Virus record (IMG/VR): IMGVR_UViG_3300025133_009446
Span: 1 to 64,000 of that record
Origin: a virus
Strand: one strand, 5' to 3'
DNA: 64,000 bases
Below, one piece after another: positions 29,621 through 38,625 of this stretch (position 1 is its first letter; each line of letters opens with the position of its first letter). The position numbers and the translations under genes were made by a program. Below the pieces are notes generated by a model. The model made no database searches and was not told the DNA's origin. It saw only the letters and a program-made list of their open reading frames with translations.

Positions 29621-32600
29621 TCATTCGTATTCGGGAAAAGCCGCCAGCTCGGGCAGGAACCCTTCATCACTAGAACCACCACCAGATTCTTGTGGCGGAT
29701 CAGCTGGTGGGGGAGAAGGTGTACCATCACCATCACTTGAAGACAGGCATTTACCACAAGATTCTGGACAACTCTGCGCGCAAGGATCACAACCATCACA
29801 TGGAGGTCCATCACCAACAGCCGCTGTTTCTTCAGGGGCGGGAGGAATTCCATCTGTTACCGGGGCACCTGTGATTGCAACAGAATCAGCGCATGCGTTC
29901 AAAGGTCTATTGCCCCACCACGATTTAGCTGCAGCCGACATCTCTGGACCGGGAAGGGGGCAAGTCCTATAACCACCTGGGCTTCTTATGCCATTAATAA
30001 CGTTTCCTCCACAAACTGCCATCATTAAAGCTGCCATTTTATAAGCATCGTGACTAGAAAAACCTTTTGTTCTAGCGAAACAATAATACTCTGCTGCACA
30101 TCCATCTGAATGTCTTGGCCAACGAGCATGTGCAACCACGCCTTGGTGATTTGGTTTTGTACAAGACGGGGTGCCCTTGCTGTTCTCGCCACTCCACCAA
30201 TAACCATTTGTGCCTGTTGCTTGTGCTGAGTTTGGATAGGGGCCGCTTTTATAAAACCCTTCAGATTCATTAATTGCTGGAAATTTTGCTGGTATTTGTA
30301 CAACATCCGTTGGGTTGGATATATACGATTGAATTAACTCCCACATTCTTCTCATTTGTATTTCTGCTGGCATGCAAAAGTGCCCATGCCATGCTGCAGC
30401 TTTTTTGGAAGTTTTAAGTCCTTTTACTGGATCTGCATGCGGACCAATAACAACAACGCCAATTGCTGCTTGTTTCTGAGCAGCTTGAGAATAGTTTCCA
30501 TCAACATAACCAAAACAAGGAACAACCATCTCACAACCAATACTACAGGCATTCGACCAATTAGCGTGTGGCGCCTTTATCTCCGGTGGTTGTGTCTGCA
30601 AAACATCACCATTTCTGGCTAGCCAAAACATAACGTTACAATAAGAACTCGGCTTTCTATTCTGATTTACAATACTATTATAACCAGGACAAGTCTTTCT
30701 AATCCCACTAGCAGTTTCATGAATGACAAACATTGTCACTTTGCGCCTTTTACTTGCTTTACTAAAGGTTCTGGATGATTTGCTCCAACGGTGTCCATCA
30801 CAAATATGACTAGTATTCACTATTTTCCCTCCAAAACCAGCCCTAGAAGCCTGGAAAGCAGTGCCACCGGTTGCACCAGTCCATGGTGTCGTTGCGCCTC
30901 CTCCTGCGGCGCCTGGGAGCGCGCCTGGACCACCCATAACACCACAGGCAACTGGTGAAGATGGAGAGGGTAGAGCGGGAACAGGAGGGGTTGGAGACGC
31001 TGCGTCGCCTGGAGTTGTTGCATCTGCATTAGCCGAGGAAGCGTTACTAGAGCCACCTTCGGGGGCTTGAGGTAATTGATCTGGATCTATTTTATTTTCT
31101 AAAGACTCTATTTCTGTGTCGATTATCTGCATATATACTTGTTTGGCTTCTTCCGCTAGTGCCCAAAAAGGTGCAATATCCGGATGTTCTTGCGGTGTTA
31201 CATATTGAGCATTCTCGGCAGGATCGAAAGCGGCAGCCTTGCTGGCATATGTTGCCCGAGCTTCGTCATATTTAAATAGCGCCGCTTTAAACTCCTCAGA
31301 AAGCCCCGCTTCAGTTATTTTTGTTTCTAAATTTACTGACTCTGTGGAGATTTGAGCAGCTAGTTCTGTGCTCTGTTGTGTTCTCAATTCTATGATTTTT
31401 GTAAGCTCTTCCACATAAGGTTGGAGCGCTGCTGTCTGAGTATCATTCAAAGAAGGATTAGAAGCCATGGCTAGAGATTCTTTTGCCTGCTCTTGTTTGA
31501 GTTGTGTTGCTTGCAATTGTAAATTTAAATCATCTAATTTATTTTTGATTACTTTGATTTCATTAAATATGCTTACAGATGGAGAACCCTTTGGATCGCC
31601 TGGTTGTGAGCCCGCAGCCTGGAGCGCATGCAAATCTTTATATAGTTCAGCAATCTTTGCTTTTAAGTCTTCTCTTTCAATCGCATCGTACAGGACGGAC
31701 AGCTCCTCTACCTTAGCCTCTGCTGCTTTTATCTGAGAGAGGAGATCTGCTTGCTTTGCAATAGATGTTCCTCCTCCTGGTGGGGGAGGTGTCGGGTTTG
31801 TTACATTTGGAGCAGGTTGGGCTGTTCCAGAAGCGGGCGGGCACTGCCCCATAAGAGCAGTACTTCCATCTTCACATTGCTGCTCCGCAGCGACACCAGA
31901 CATTGCCAAAGCATCACCTTCACTATTTCCTGCATTTCTAACAACATCCCACCGTTCAGGTCTTTTTTTAAGATTGTGATAAGACCACCAAGACACCGAA
32001 TTGTTTGGTATTGGACACATATTAAACTCTTCTTTCATCCTTTGAGGTGGCTTCGAAGTGGTTTCAGAACCGGCTGTTGGTGTACCAGCAACATATGTCC
32101 CTCCACCCCCACCAGGGTAATCATTATAAGATCTACCATAAGCTCCTAAAATAGGCATTACAGTTTCCGCACCAAATATATCACCATATGCTTGCACGTT
32201 TTTTGTCCAATAATCTGCGCGGGTGCGAGGGTTGGCTTGCGCCACGTGCCCTTTACCCCCATATAATTGTGGAAAACACATATCCACACCTTTAAAACCT
32301 GAATACCATGTAACTCTTTTATTTGGATTTTGTTGTAACAGATATGGCGGATCGTATACGGCGCCATAACTTGTAAACCCAGTTACCAATCCATTCTTTT
32401 GAGCTTCTGCTATAAAAAGCTGCCCACACGTTAAAGCTGCTGCATAGCCATCTTGTGGAGACATTTTTTCATAAGCTGCTTCTGGATCTGCAACAATGCC
32501 ACTAGCGCCTGCTTGTAAAGCTAAAGTTACCATGGTATTAACAAATTCCTCTTCTTTACCGGGCATTGGCCAACCCCAATGATAAACATATATCCCCTTT

Positions 32601-33565
32601 GCTAAAAAGACCTCTGCATATTTCTTCAATTTTTCCACAGGTGATATTTTTGAAGGAGTTGCTCCTTCTTTTTGAATAATACTAGATACTAAAATATAAT
32701 TTATGCCCGCTGCAGCACACTGAGCAGCTTTTGTTTCCACATTGCCACCATGAAACATCCACATTCCTTTTCCTATTGGCTTAACTCCGCGCACGCTATT
32801 CGGATCAATAGGATCGCGGCGTGGAGGCAATTCAAGCCCCGCATGCGTAAGAGGATAGTTTAACCCACCAGGACCAGTATTTGGCAGAGAACTACCTGGG
32901 GCTCCCGATGTCCCTGGTGTGCCCGCTCCGCAAGTGCCAAAAGCACCCGCTGCATTCACACCAGCTGCCTTGGGAAGGTAATCACCAGTAGGCTCTATAT
33001 AAATACCAGTGGTAAAATCACCCATGCGTTGGAAATTAACCCAAACTAAATCATATATTGCTGGTTCTGGAATCGATTCATTTTTGGCTGTATATGTCGG
33101 AAGAGATTCAATTATGTTAATCGCTTCTGGACTTGGATTGTCCAAGTCTCCAGGTGGACACCCCCAATAGTTTAATTCTGGAATGTAAGCCTTAATTTCA
33201 ACTAATTTAGGGGGCTTGGTATCGGGGGGATCGAGCATAGAAACTAATCTAGATGCTAATTGTAGAGGTTCTTTTTTGTCATCTGTTTTCTTTGATTTTA
33301 TTGCAACAACAATCGCCAAAAATGGACCTTGTACGGCAGAAGGTGCATCACCAGAATTAGAACTTCTCATAACATCACTTAATGCAGCCATGTTGCTGTG
33401 TCTTTGAGGATCGTGAGTTGCTGCAAATGGTGACTGTTTTTGAATAGAGGGGTTTAAAGCACCGGGTGGATATTGAGCGCAGATATCCCCACTATTTGCT
33501 ATTTGATCAATTGCTTGTTCTACAGAGGTCCCCGCTGCCGGTGGGGTTTGTTGCTCTCCAGCCAC
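29621..33565 (-). CDS. Lytic baseplate hub-like protein: TIM-barrel hydrolase-like plus amidase domains, 1314 aa
   Basis: GTG at 33565 is the start (AAGGGG upstream, 2 nt after the previous stop). Domains: a small beta-rich N-terminal region (about 75-200), possibly the OB-fold of gp5-type hubs; a TIM-barrel glycoside-hydrolase-like domain (about 265-490) with YVYHWGWP and GIVADPEAAYE, whose D-x-E could be catalytic; a Cys motif (CEDGSTALMGQCPP, about 564-577); a coiled coil (605-760); a Pro/Ala/Ser linker; an N-acetylmuramoyl-L-alanine amidase-like domain (940-1180) with FVIHETASG (His949), NACSIGCEM and HARWPRHSDG (His1146/His1152 as possible zinc ligands); and a Cys-rich tail (1255-1275). 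It likely digests peptidoglycan at the tail tip during entry. Two muralytic-like domains in one protein are unusual. Confidence 0.8.
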   Translation of the reverse strand: MAGEQQTPPAAGTSVEQAIDQIANSGDICAQYPPGALNPSIQKQSPFAATHDPQRHSNMAALSDVMRSSNSGDAPSAVQGPFLAIVVAIKSKKTDDKKEPLQLASRLVSMLDPPDTKPPKLVEIKAYIPELNYWGCPPGDLDNPSPEAINIIESLPTYTAKNESIPEPAIYDLVWVNFQRMGDFTTGIYIEPTGDYLPKAAGVNAAGAFGTCGAGTPGTSGAPGSSLPNTGPGGLNYPLTHAGLELPPRRDPIDPNSVRGVKPIGKGMWMFHGGNVETKAAQCAAAGINYILVSSIIQKEGATPSKISPVEKLKKYAEVFLAKGIYVYHWGWPMPGKEEEFVNTMVTLALQAGASGIVADPEAAYEKMSPQDGYAAALTCGQLFIAEAQKNGLVTGFTSYGAVYDPPYLLQQNPNKRVTWYSGFKGVDMCFPQLYGGKGHVAQANPRTRADYWTKNVQAYGDIFGAETVMPILGAYGRSYNDYPGGGGGTYVAGTPTAGSETTSKPPQRMKEEFNMCPIPNNSVSWWSYHNLKKRPERWDVVRNAGNSEGDALAMSGVAAEQQCEDGSTALMGQCPPASGTAQPAPNVTNPTPPPPGGGTSIAKQADLLSQIKAAEAKVEELSVLYDAIEREDLKAKIAELYKDLHALQAAGSQPGDPKGSPSVSIFNEIKVIKNKLDDLNLQLQATQLKQEQAKESLAMASNPSLNDTQTAALQPYVEELTKIIELRTQQSTELAAQISTESVNLETKITEAGLSEEFKAALFKYDEARATYASKAAAFDPAENAQYVTPQEHPDIAPFWALAEEAKQVYMQIIDTEIESLENKIDPDQLPQAPEGGSSNASSANADATTPGDAASPTPPVPALPSPSSPVACGVMGGPGALPGAAGGGATTPWTGATGGTAFQASRAGFGGKIVNTSHICDGHRWSKSSRTFSKASKRRKVTMFVIHETASGIRKTCPGYNSIVNQNRKPSSYCNVMFWLARNGDVLQTQPPEIKAPHANWSNACSIGCEMVVPCFGYVDGNYSQAAQKQAAIGVVVIGPHADPVKGLKTSKKAAAWHGHFCMPAEIQMRRMWELIQSYISNPTDVVQIPAKFPAINESEGFYKSGPYPNSAQATGTNGYWWSGENSKGTPSCTKPNHQGVVAHARWPRHSDGCAAEYYCFARTKGFSSHDAYKMAALMMAVCGGNVINGIRSPGGYRTCPLPGPEMSAAAKSWWGNRPLNACADSVAITGAPVTDGIPPAPEETAAVGDGPPCDGCDPCAQSCPESCGKCLSSSDGDGTPSPPPADPPQESGGGSSDEGFLPELAAFPEYE

Positions 33566-33567
33566 GT

Positions 33568-33876
33568 TTAGCCAGCCCCTTGTAGTATATCAAATAGCTC
33601 ATTTTTGTCTTTTTCAGATAAAGACTCAGAACCAGAACCAATGTTTTTCTGCATCATTGACGTTAGTTTAACTAATTGTTCATTTGATCTTTGTAGGGTT
33701 TCTAAGTATTTGGCGGCAATTAATCCCAAATCTTTATGAGACTCATAAGTAGAGGTTGGCGCTTGAAGTTCTGACATCACATCAGAAAGTAGTGTCGTTG
33801 TCCTATCTCTATCATCTCTTATATTGTTTATTGCCTCATTAATATAATTTTCTAATTTTGTTCTCCGTTGTCCCAT
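33568..33876 (-). CDS. Small conserved phage protein, 102 aa
   Basis: ATG at 33876 lies inside the end of the gp55-type gene (25-nt overlap), with AAGGA about 11 nt upstream. The product is helical and charged; the segment AAKYLETLQRSNEQLVKLTS is the most family-like part. It has no signal peptide, membrane segment or enzyme motif. I recall similar short proteins in T4-like marine phages next to gp55-type sigma or baseplate genes, but no function. It might act with late transcription or in assembly; neither can be shown here. Confidence 0.65.
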   Translation of the reverse strand: MGQRRTKLENYINEAINNIRDDRDRTTTLLSDVMSELQAPTSTYESHKDLGLIAAKYLETLQRSNEQLVKLTSMMQKNIGSGSESLSEKDKNELFDILQGAG

Positions 33877-34556
33877 TTAATTTTAAAGTCCTTATATTTA
33901 GATCTTAGCTTTTGCAGGTTATTAACAACTTGCTTTGTGTTCAAGCCTGTTATTTCCCTCAAATATAGATAAATAGCTTTTTTATTAAAAATCTCTATTT
34001 CATCGCTACTTTCAAATAAGATCTTTACTGCTTGCATAACTTTACGTTCATTCTCCTTTAAATGTTCAGAATCCCATTCAGAAAATTCTTTCCAAAACTT
34101 TTGCCAAAATTCAAAATCAGCTCTGGCTTTTAGATAAGGGTTATATGTAACTAAATTCGCATTCTCAACCAGTGCGGCGTTGTTGCTGTATGTTGAACGA
34201 TATTCTTCATAATCAACTTCCCTTCTATTTCTAGTGGCATTGAGCTTAACCTTGTGAATAAACCAATTTTTTGTAATTACACTAAAATATGAAAAAGCTT
34301 TTGAACCTTTATTGGGATCATATTTATCTAATATTGTGGTTAACCACACTTTGCAATCTTCTTTTAAATAATCTATATTAGGCAAGCTAGTGAACTTATA
34401 GGTGTACACTATTTTATCAACCAATTCATCAAACGCAGGACCAATTAAAGCAATATATAATTCAGATCTTCTCTTTTTGTCTTCTGTGTTGGCATATTCT
34501 ACAATTGCTTTTTCATGAACAGAGGTAAAATAATAATTAGACTTCTTTTTCCGCAT
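33852..34556 (-). CDS. gp55: Late sigma factor, T4 gp55-like
   Basis: ATG at 34556 is preceded by AGGAGGAGCG. The 234-residue product (T4 gp55 is 185 aa) contains the region-2-like core of gp55: LKEDCKVWLTTILDKYDPNKG, with KAFSYFSVITKNWFIHKVK directly after. This matches sigma-70 region 2 (DPxKGxxxFSYFxxxxKNWF). Gp55 proteins bind host RNA polymerase and direct it to late promoters of the TATAAATA type. Placement next to the structural genes fits late control. T4 needs gp33 and the gp45 clamp as partners; neither is in this window. The C-terminal extension beyond T4 length (helical, KQVVNNLQKLRSKYKDF) resembles an extra DNA-contact segment. Confidence 0.9.
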   Translation of the reverse strand: MRKKKSNYYFTSVHEKAIVEYANTEDKKRRSELYIALIGPAFDELVDKIVYTYKFTSLPNIDYLKEDCKVWLTTILDKYDPNKGSKAFSYFSVITKNWFIHKVKLNATRNRREVDYEEYRSTYSNNAALVENANLVTYNPYLKARADFEFWQKFWKEFSEWDSEHLKENERKVMQAVKILFESSDEIEIFNKKAIYLYLREITGLNTKQVVNNLQKLRSKYKDFKIKWDNGEQN

Positions 34557-34860
34557 CCATACGCTCCTCCTCTTCTATATCAGAAAGCAAAATCGGCGCC
34601 TCAAAATCATAAGATTTTCTAAATGATTCAATCTCATCTGCTACATGTTTTGAATACTCCAATAATTGTGCTATCATCTCATCTCCATAATACATTTCTA
34701 GTTCATGAAGATCTTCTACATATTTTGTATACCTTTCCAACATTTCGCTCACGTCTTCAATGTTTTCAGATACAAATATAAGTCTCTTCAAGCTTTGATA
34801 GAACGCATACCCAAGCAAGACATTAACTAATAATGATAGTACTAGCCAGATCCACATCAT
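34537..34860 (-). CDS. Small membrane-anchored phage protein, 107 aa
   Basis: ATG at 34860 overlaps the previous stop by 4 nt (ATGA). Residues 1-20 (WIWLVLSLLVNVLLGYAF) form one transmembrane segment, followed by a helical cytosolic part with VSENIEDVSEMLERYTKYV and LEMYYGDEMIAQLLEYSKHV. This layout is common in marine T4-like phages upstream of the sigma gene, and I know of no tested function. The last 20 nt overlap the gp55-type gene. The conserved helical domain suggests assembly at the inner membrane. Confidence 0.75.
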   Translation of the reverse strand: MMWIWLVLSLLVNVLLGYAFYQSLKRLIFVSENIEDVSEMLERYTKYVEDLHELEMYYGDEMIAQLLEYSKHVADEIESFRKSYDFEAPILLSDIEEEERMDAEKEV

Positions 34861-35114
34861 TGAGTGTACTCCTTTTCTTTAAGCCTTTTTTTAGCCTCTT
34901 CCACCTCTCGTTTAGTTTCTTTTATGTAGGAATCAACTAATTCACCAGCTCTTTTTTTCGAAGGAGCTTTAAAAGGGATCCCCATCATTGAAGGTATTCT
35001 AACTAAAGAACCAACAGTTTCACATATCGTGCAATCAGTTAGTTTATCGTGTATAGAGTGTTTCTCTTTAAATTCTGTTTTGCATGTATCACAGTGATAT
35101 ACATAAATCGGCAT
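34857..35114 (-). CDS. FmdB-type zinc-ribbon protein, 85 aa
   Basis: ATG at 35114. The N-terminus MPIYVYHCDTCKTEF with a later DCTICETVG gives CxxC...CxxC, the FmdB/CxxC zinc-ribbon pattern. The C-terminal half is a charged helix (KRAGELVDSYIKETKREV). The FmdB family was named for a putative regulator. In marine T4-like phages this small gene is common next to gp55 and its function is unknown. A nucleic-acid or protein binding role is a family-level guess. Confidence 0.85.
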   Translation of the reverse strand: MPIYVYHCDTCKTEFKEKHSIHDKLTDCTICETVGSLVRIPSMMGIPFKAPSKKRAGELVDSYIKETKREVEEAKKRLKEKEYTQ

Positions 35115-35117
35115 ATA

Positions 35118-35357
35118 TTATTCCGATTGGGTGTCAACAGTGTCAAAATCAAATGATTGCTGTTGCAAATTCTCTTCAAACTCATCATTAAACTTAACCA
35201 ATGGCGGGTTCATAACTACCAGCCCCTGATCCGAGGTTCTAAATCTGAACTCTTTTAAAACAGGAACAATATCACTTTGCTCCATTAAGCTTTTCTGCAG
35301 AGCCATCATAACAGCCCCCACAGCCTGATCTGACATGTTTACTTCTCTATCGCTCAT
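35118..35357 (-). CDS. Conserved small phage protein, 79 aa
   Basis: The best start is ATG at 35357, which has AAGGAGAAATTA just before it; upstream in-frame codons would overlap the sugar-nucleotide dehydrogenase much more. The stop of that gene overlaps this start by 11 nt. The protein (MSDREVNMSDQAVGAVMMAL, then VVMNPPLVKFNDEFE) is small, soluble and acidic at its end. I recall similar proteins beside the FmdB gene in marine T4-like phages. No function can be assigned. Confidence 0.7.
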   Translation of the reverse strand: MSDREVNMSDQAVGAVMMALQKSLMEQSDIVPVLKEFRFRTSDQGLVVMNPPLVKFNDEFEENLQQQSFDFDTVDTQSE

Positions 35358-36216
35358 TAATTTCTCCTTCTTTGCTAATGGCTCTACCTTCAAGCGCTTC
35401 CCAATCTCTTTCTGGGCGTACTTCCAAGTTTTTATTCCACGCAGCTTTTAATACCGCCGGATTTATATTTAGATTCTCTGCATATTTTATCATCGCATTT
35501 AAATCCTTTGGAAAGCACGAACCACCAAAACCAAACTTACCATCTGGACCTGGAACAGAAAAATGGGATCTACCTAAACGCTTGTCATATAAACCATATT
35601 CTACTATCTTATCATAGTCTACATTAATTTTTTCACATATTTGTTTGATTTCATTAGAAAAACTAACTTTGGTTGCAAGAAAACAATTGGTAAAATATTT
35701 CACCATCTCAGCTGTATTTGAACCAGTTTTCACCAATGTCGTTTCTGGAAATGCTTTTCTATAAAGATTTTTTACTTTTGTTGATGCTGGTCTAGGTCCA
35801 CCAATTATAATTCTTGTTTGATTTTTAAAATCTTCAACAAAATTTGCTTCAGTTAAAAATTCAGGATTAAAAATAACTTTCAAATTATTGCACTCTTGGT
35901 TAAACTTTTCAGTTGTCCCAGGAGGGACTGTAGATTTAATCACTGCAATATTGTCGTTATTATAACTATCCAACTTCATTATTGTGTCTGTTACAATAGA
36001 TAAATCACATACACCATTTCGCTTCATCGGTGTTGGAAGGCATATAAAAATTATACCAGCTTGTTGACTTAGTTGTTGCAAAGATGTACATGTTGATGCG
36101 CGTGCTTTGAACTTGTCATACGTATCAACATGTACACCACGGACACCCTTAAACCCTTCGTACACAGCTGTGCCAACAAAACCCTGTCCAACTATACCAA
36201 TATTAGTTTTTCTCAT
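35347..36216 (-). CDS. UDP-glucose/GDP-mannose 6-dehydrogenase family, short form
   Basis: The 289-residue protein has the Rossmann motif GIVGQGFVGTAV, the STVPPGTTE loop, NPEFLTEANFVEDF, and the catalytic cysteine segment FGFGGSCFPKDLNAM near residue 230. These are the NAD-binding and central domains of enzymes that oxidise UDP-glucose or GDP-mannose to the uronic acid. Cellular members have about 390-450 residues; here the C-terminal sugar-nucleotide domain is absent, and the frame ends cleanly with an operon overlap, so it looks evolved rather than broken. Whether it still binds a normal sugar nucleotide is open. It is the last gene of the glycan island and would supply an acidic sugar. 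Confidence 0.85.
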   Translation of the reverse strand: MRKTNIGIVGQGFVGTAVYEGFKGVRGVHVDTYDKFKARASTCTSLQQLSQQAGIIFICLPTPMKRNGVCDLSIVTDTIMKLDSYNNDNIAVIKSTVPPGTTEKFNQECNNLKVIFNPEFLTEANFVEDFKNQTRIIIGGPRPASTKVKNLYRKAFPETTLVKTGSNTAEMVKYFTNCFLATKVSFSNEIKQICEKINVDYDKIVEYGLYDKRLGRSHFSVPGPDGKFGFGGSCFPKDLNAMIKYAENLNINPAVLKAAWNKNLEVRPERDWEALEGRAISKEGEINER

Positions 36217-37101
36217 TTAAAATTCCCAAAACAACTTTTTAAAACATCTATCAACACCAGCTTCTGCACCGATTTCCGCCTTCCAACCTAAGTCTTGCAA
36301 AGGTAAAACATCTGCTAACGTTACCATGACATCGCCCTGTCTTTCTTCTATATACTCAAATGCAATATCGGTGAAGTATTTTTGAACAATATCCTTCACT
36401 TCATTTAAAGAAATATTGTCGCCAGTTCCAACATCAAAATGCGCTCCATTGAATTTATCGTCGCGCTCCATTGCAAATATGTTTGCACTGATAGCATCAG
36501 AAACGTGCAACATATCTCTTCGTTGTTCTCCGGTACCTGTAATAAAGGGAGTCTTGCCTTTTCGAATATATTTCATCCAATTCGCAATTGCAGTAGCATA
36601 TGGACCATCTGCTTCCTGATCTTCCGAATAAACATTAAAATAACGCAAACTAACAGTATCAATTCCATAAAGCTCTGAATAAAGCTTGCACTCCATTTCA
36701 CTAACTAGCTTTTGTAACCCATATGGGTTTGTTGGTCCATCTCCATCGCCAACAACTGATGAAGAACTAGAATATATTACACGCTTTGCGCCAACATGTT
36801 TTGCAAAATTAAGTATATTACTTGTACATAAAACATTATTTTCCATTGTTCGAACAGGGTTTTCCACACTATATGTTACCCTGGGAAAGCACGCTAAGTG
36901 AAAAATATATTCAGGCTTGAAATTAAAATAATGTGGGTGAAAATCTCCACGCATTGGTTCATTGTATTCGCGAAGATCTTTATTAATATCATGCCCCTCA
37001 AATAAATCAATTCCTTGCACTTCGTGTCCCAATTCTTGTAATGTTTCATACAAATGGGAACCAATGTATCCTCTATGTCCTGTTACTAAGCATCTAGCCA
37101 T
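36217..37101 (-). CDS. NAD-dependent sugar-nucleotide epimerase/dehydratase
   Basis: ATG at 37101 follows GGAGGAGAAG. The 294-residue protein shows the short-chain extended fold: GHRGYIGSHLYE for NAD, a Ser-rich catalytic strand (YSSSSSVVG) and NPYGLQKL with the active Tyr and Lys (YxxxK). RYFNVY and RRDMLHVSD are typical of UDP-glucose 4-epimerase and related dehydratases. It likely interconverts a nucleotide sugar for the island's glycosyltransferases. Substrate cannot be read from sequence. It overlaps the preceding gene by 16 nt. Confidence 0.88.
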   Translation of the reverse strand: MARCLVTGHRGYIGSHLYETLQELGHEVQGIDLFEGHDINKDLREYNEPMRGDFHPHYFNFKPEYIFHLACFPRVTYSVENPVRTMENNVLCTSNILNFAKHVGAKRVIYSSSSSVVGDGDGPTNPYGLQKLVSEMECKLYSELYGIDTVSLRYFNVYSEDQEADGPYATAIANWMKYIRKGKTPFITGTGEQRRDMLHVSDAISANIFAMERDDKFNGAHFDVGTGDNISLNEVKDIVQKYFTDIAFEYIEERQGDVMVTLADVLPLQDLGWKAEIGAEAGVDRCFKKLFWEF

Positions 37102-37934
37102 TTTTCTTCTCCTCCTTCAAAAAATTGTGGTGGCATATCCCAAAATTGTTTCGCGCTTTTAAGTCTGTTTTCTTGCAACACTACCTCATTGTTCAAAATA
37201 TATTTCTCATAATCTATAATTGGGTATACATCTAAGTAAGTTTTTAGCGATGCATTGTAAAACTTTGTATCTCTGCCTCTCTCTATGAAATTCTTTAATG
37301 CTAAAGAATGTACATTTCTCATCTGATGATTGATTTTATAAAGCTTTTCATGAGGAATATCTGCTCGATATGATTTGTCAAAATGATTTGGATCACTTTC
37401 GCTACCTCTATCGCCAGTCCAACCCAAATCTGCTCCAACAATCACAACCTCACTAAAACCCATGTGGTATGTTAATTGTAAAGCTAGATTCATTGTCGTG
37501 CCGGTTTTATCTATCCGTTCGACAATATCTGTAGAAAAACATGTTTCTGATATTCTACCATCCATGGGCGGTTTCCTCTCACTCATAGAATCAAACCAAT
37601 TAATATGCGGGTAATCATCATTTGAATCAATTGTGGGCTTAAACATTTTTGCAATAAAAGACGTCGTGTCTGATTCTTTCACAGCGTTACGAACAGAGCC
37701 TGTCCACGCCCTGCCCCACTCTGGGTGTCTAACATTAGTAGACGAAAACAAATAATACGTAGGCTTCCATTCTGGGTTTTTATCATATATAAGAGATATA
37801 CGATTCATAGCAATTGTATTTTCATTCTTAAGAAGGTTTAAATTCGTATTCGCCAAGCTTGGTCCATTGGCAATAAGAAATACTCTTTCGCCTTTATGTA
37901 AGTCCTTATACTTATCAAATACAGCATTTTTCAT
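37086..37934 (-). CDS. DUF115/Maf-like or GT42-like glycosyltransferase-fold protein
   Basis: ATG at 37934 has AAGGG upstream and gives 282 residues; an upstream in-frame start would overlap the methyltransferase gene. The N-terminus GERVFLIANGPSL and the later FSEVVIVGADLGW are features shared by DUF115 (MptE/Maf-like) proteins and CMP-sialic-acid GT42 transferases, which have related folds. Maf proteins add pseudaminic-type sugars to flagellin; GT42 enzymes add sialic acid. The island also encodes a CMP-sugar synthetase, so a nonulosonic acid substrate is reasonable but inferred. I cannot choose between the families. Confidence 0.65.
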   Translation of the reverse strand: MKNAVFDKYKDLHKGERVFLIANGPSLANTNLNLLKNENTIAMNRISLIYDKNPEWKPTYYLFSSTNVRHPEWGRAWTGSVRNAVKESDTTSFIAKMFKPTIDSNDDYPHINWFDSMSERKPPMDGRISETCFSTDIVERIDKTGTTMNLALQLTYHMGFSEVVIVGADLGWTGDRGSESDPNHFDKSYRADIPHEKLYKINHQMRNVHSLALKNFIERGRDTKFYNASLKTYLDVYPIIDYEKYILNNEVVLQENRLKSAKQFWDMPPQFFEGGEEKWLDA

Positions 37935-37938
37935 GATA

Positions 37939-38625
37939 TTATTTTTCCCTTGAAGAAACAAGAATTGTTCTTTTATAATTTAAATGACTTTCATCATTAT
38001 AAAATGTATTGTTATTGAATCCTAATTCTTTCATTCTATTATTAACATATGTTTGTGTTGGAATTGAGTGAAGTTTATTATATTTATTAGATTTACTTTT
38101 ATGTCCCCCAGAGACACAAAGATCATCTAACGAATCGTATGTTTTAAACTCTAAGATTAATAAATTTGAAAGTTTAGACATTTTTTGTAAACATTGTAGC
38201 ACGTTTGGTATTCTATGTAATAATCCCAACCCTAAAATCATATCATAATTTTTGTTTTCTTTTAACTCATATAAATCCCCGACTTCAAATTGGACATTAT
38301 CAAGCTTAAATATTTGTTTTATGAAATTCGCCCTTTCGATTCTCAATGGATCTGGATCTATTCCAACAACTTGCATATCATAATCCATTGCGCATTTTAC
38401 AGAATAATAACCGTCGCTGCATCCAATGTCCAAAGCTTTTTTTCCTTTTAAATTTAACTTATCTATTATTGGATTTAATCTAGCCCATTTGTTGATATTG
38501 TACCCCGGACTATTAATATCGGTTTTTCTTGTTTTTATTAAACCTGGGAGATTATATTGATGATTCCAATCTTCCTTTTTGGATAAATCTGAGACTTTCT
38601 GTTGTATCCATTTATGATATTCCAT
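37939..38625 (-). CDS. SAM-dependent class I methyltransferase
   Basis: ATG at 38625 follows GGAGAG. The 228-residue protein carries motif I LKGKKALDIGCSDGYYSV, then VVGIDPDPLRIERANF and a motif IV-like MILGLGLLHRI, as in small-molecule or tRNA-type methyltransferases (DUF1698/CmoB-like). It sits among sugar enzymes, so a glycan O-methylation is more likely than tRNA modification. The start overlaps the preceding gene by 14 nt. Confidence 0.85.
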   Translation of the reverse strand: MEYHKWIQQKVSDLSKKEDWNHQYNLPGLIKTRKTDINSPGYNINKWARLNPIIDKLNLKGKKALDIGCSDGYYSVKCAMDYDMQVVGIDPDPLRIERANFIKQIFKLDNVQFEVGDLYELKENKNYDMILGLGLLHRIPNVLQCLQKMSKLSNLLILEFKTYDSLDDLCVSGGHKSKSNKYNKLHSIPTQTYVNNRMKELGFNNNTFYNDESHLNYKRTILVSSREK

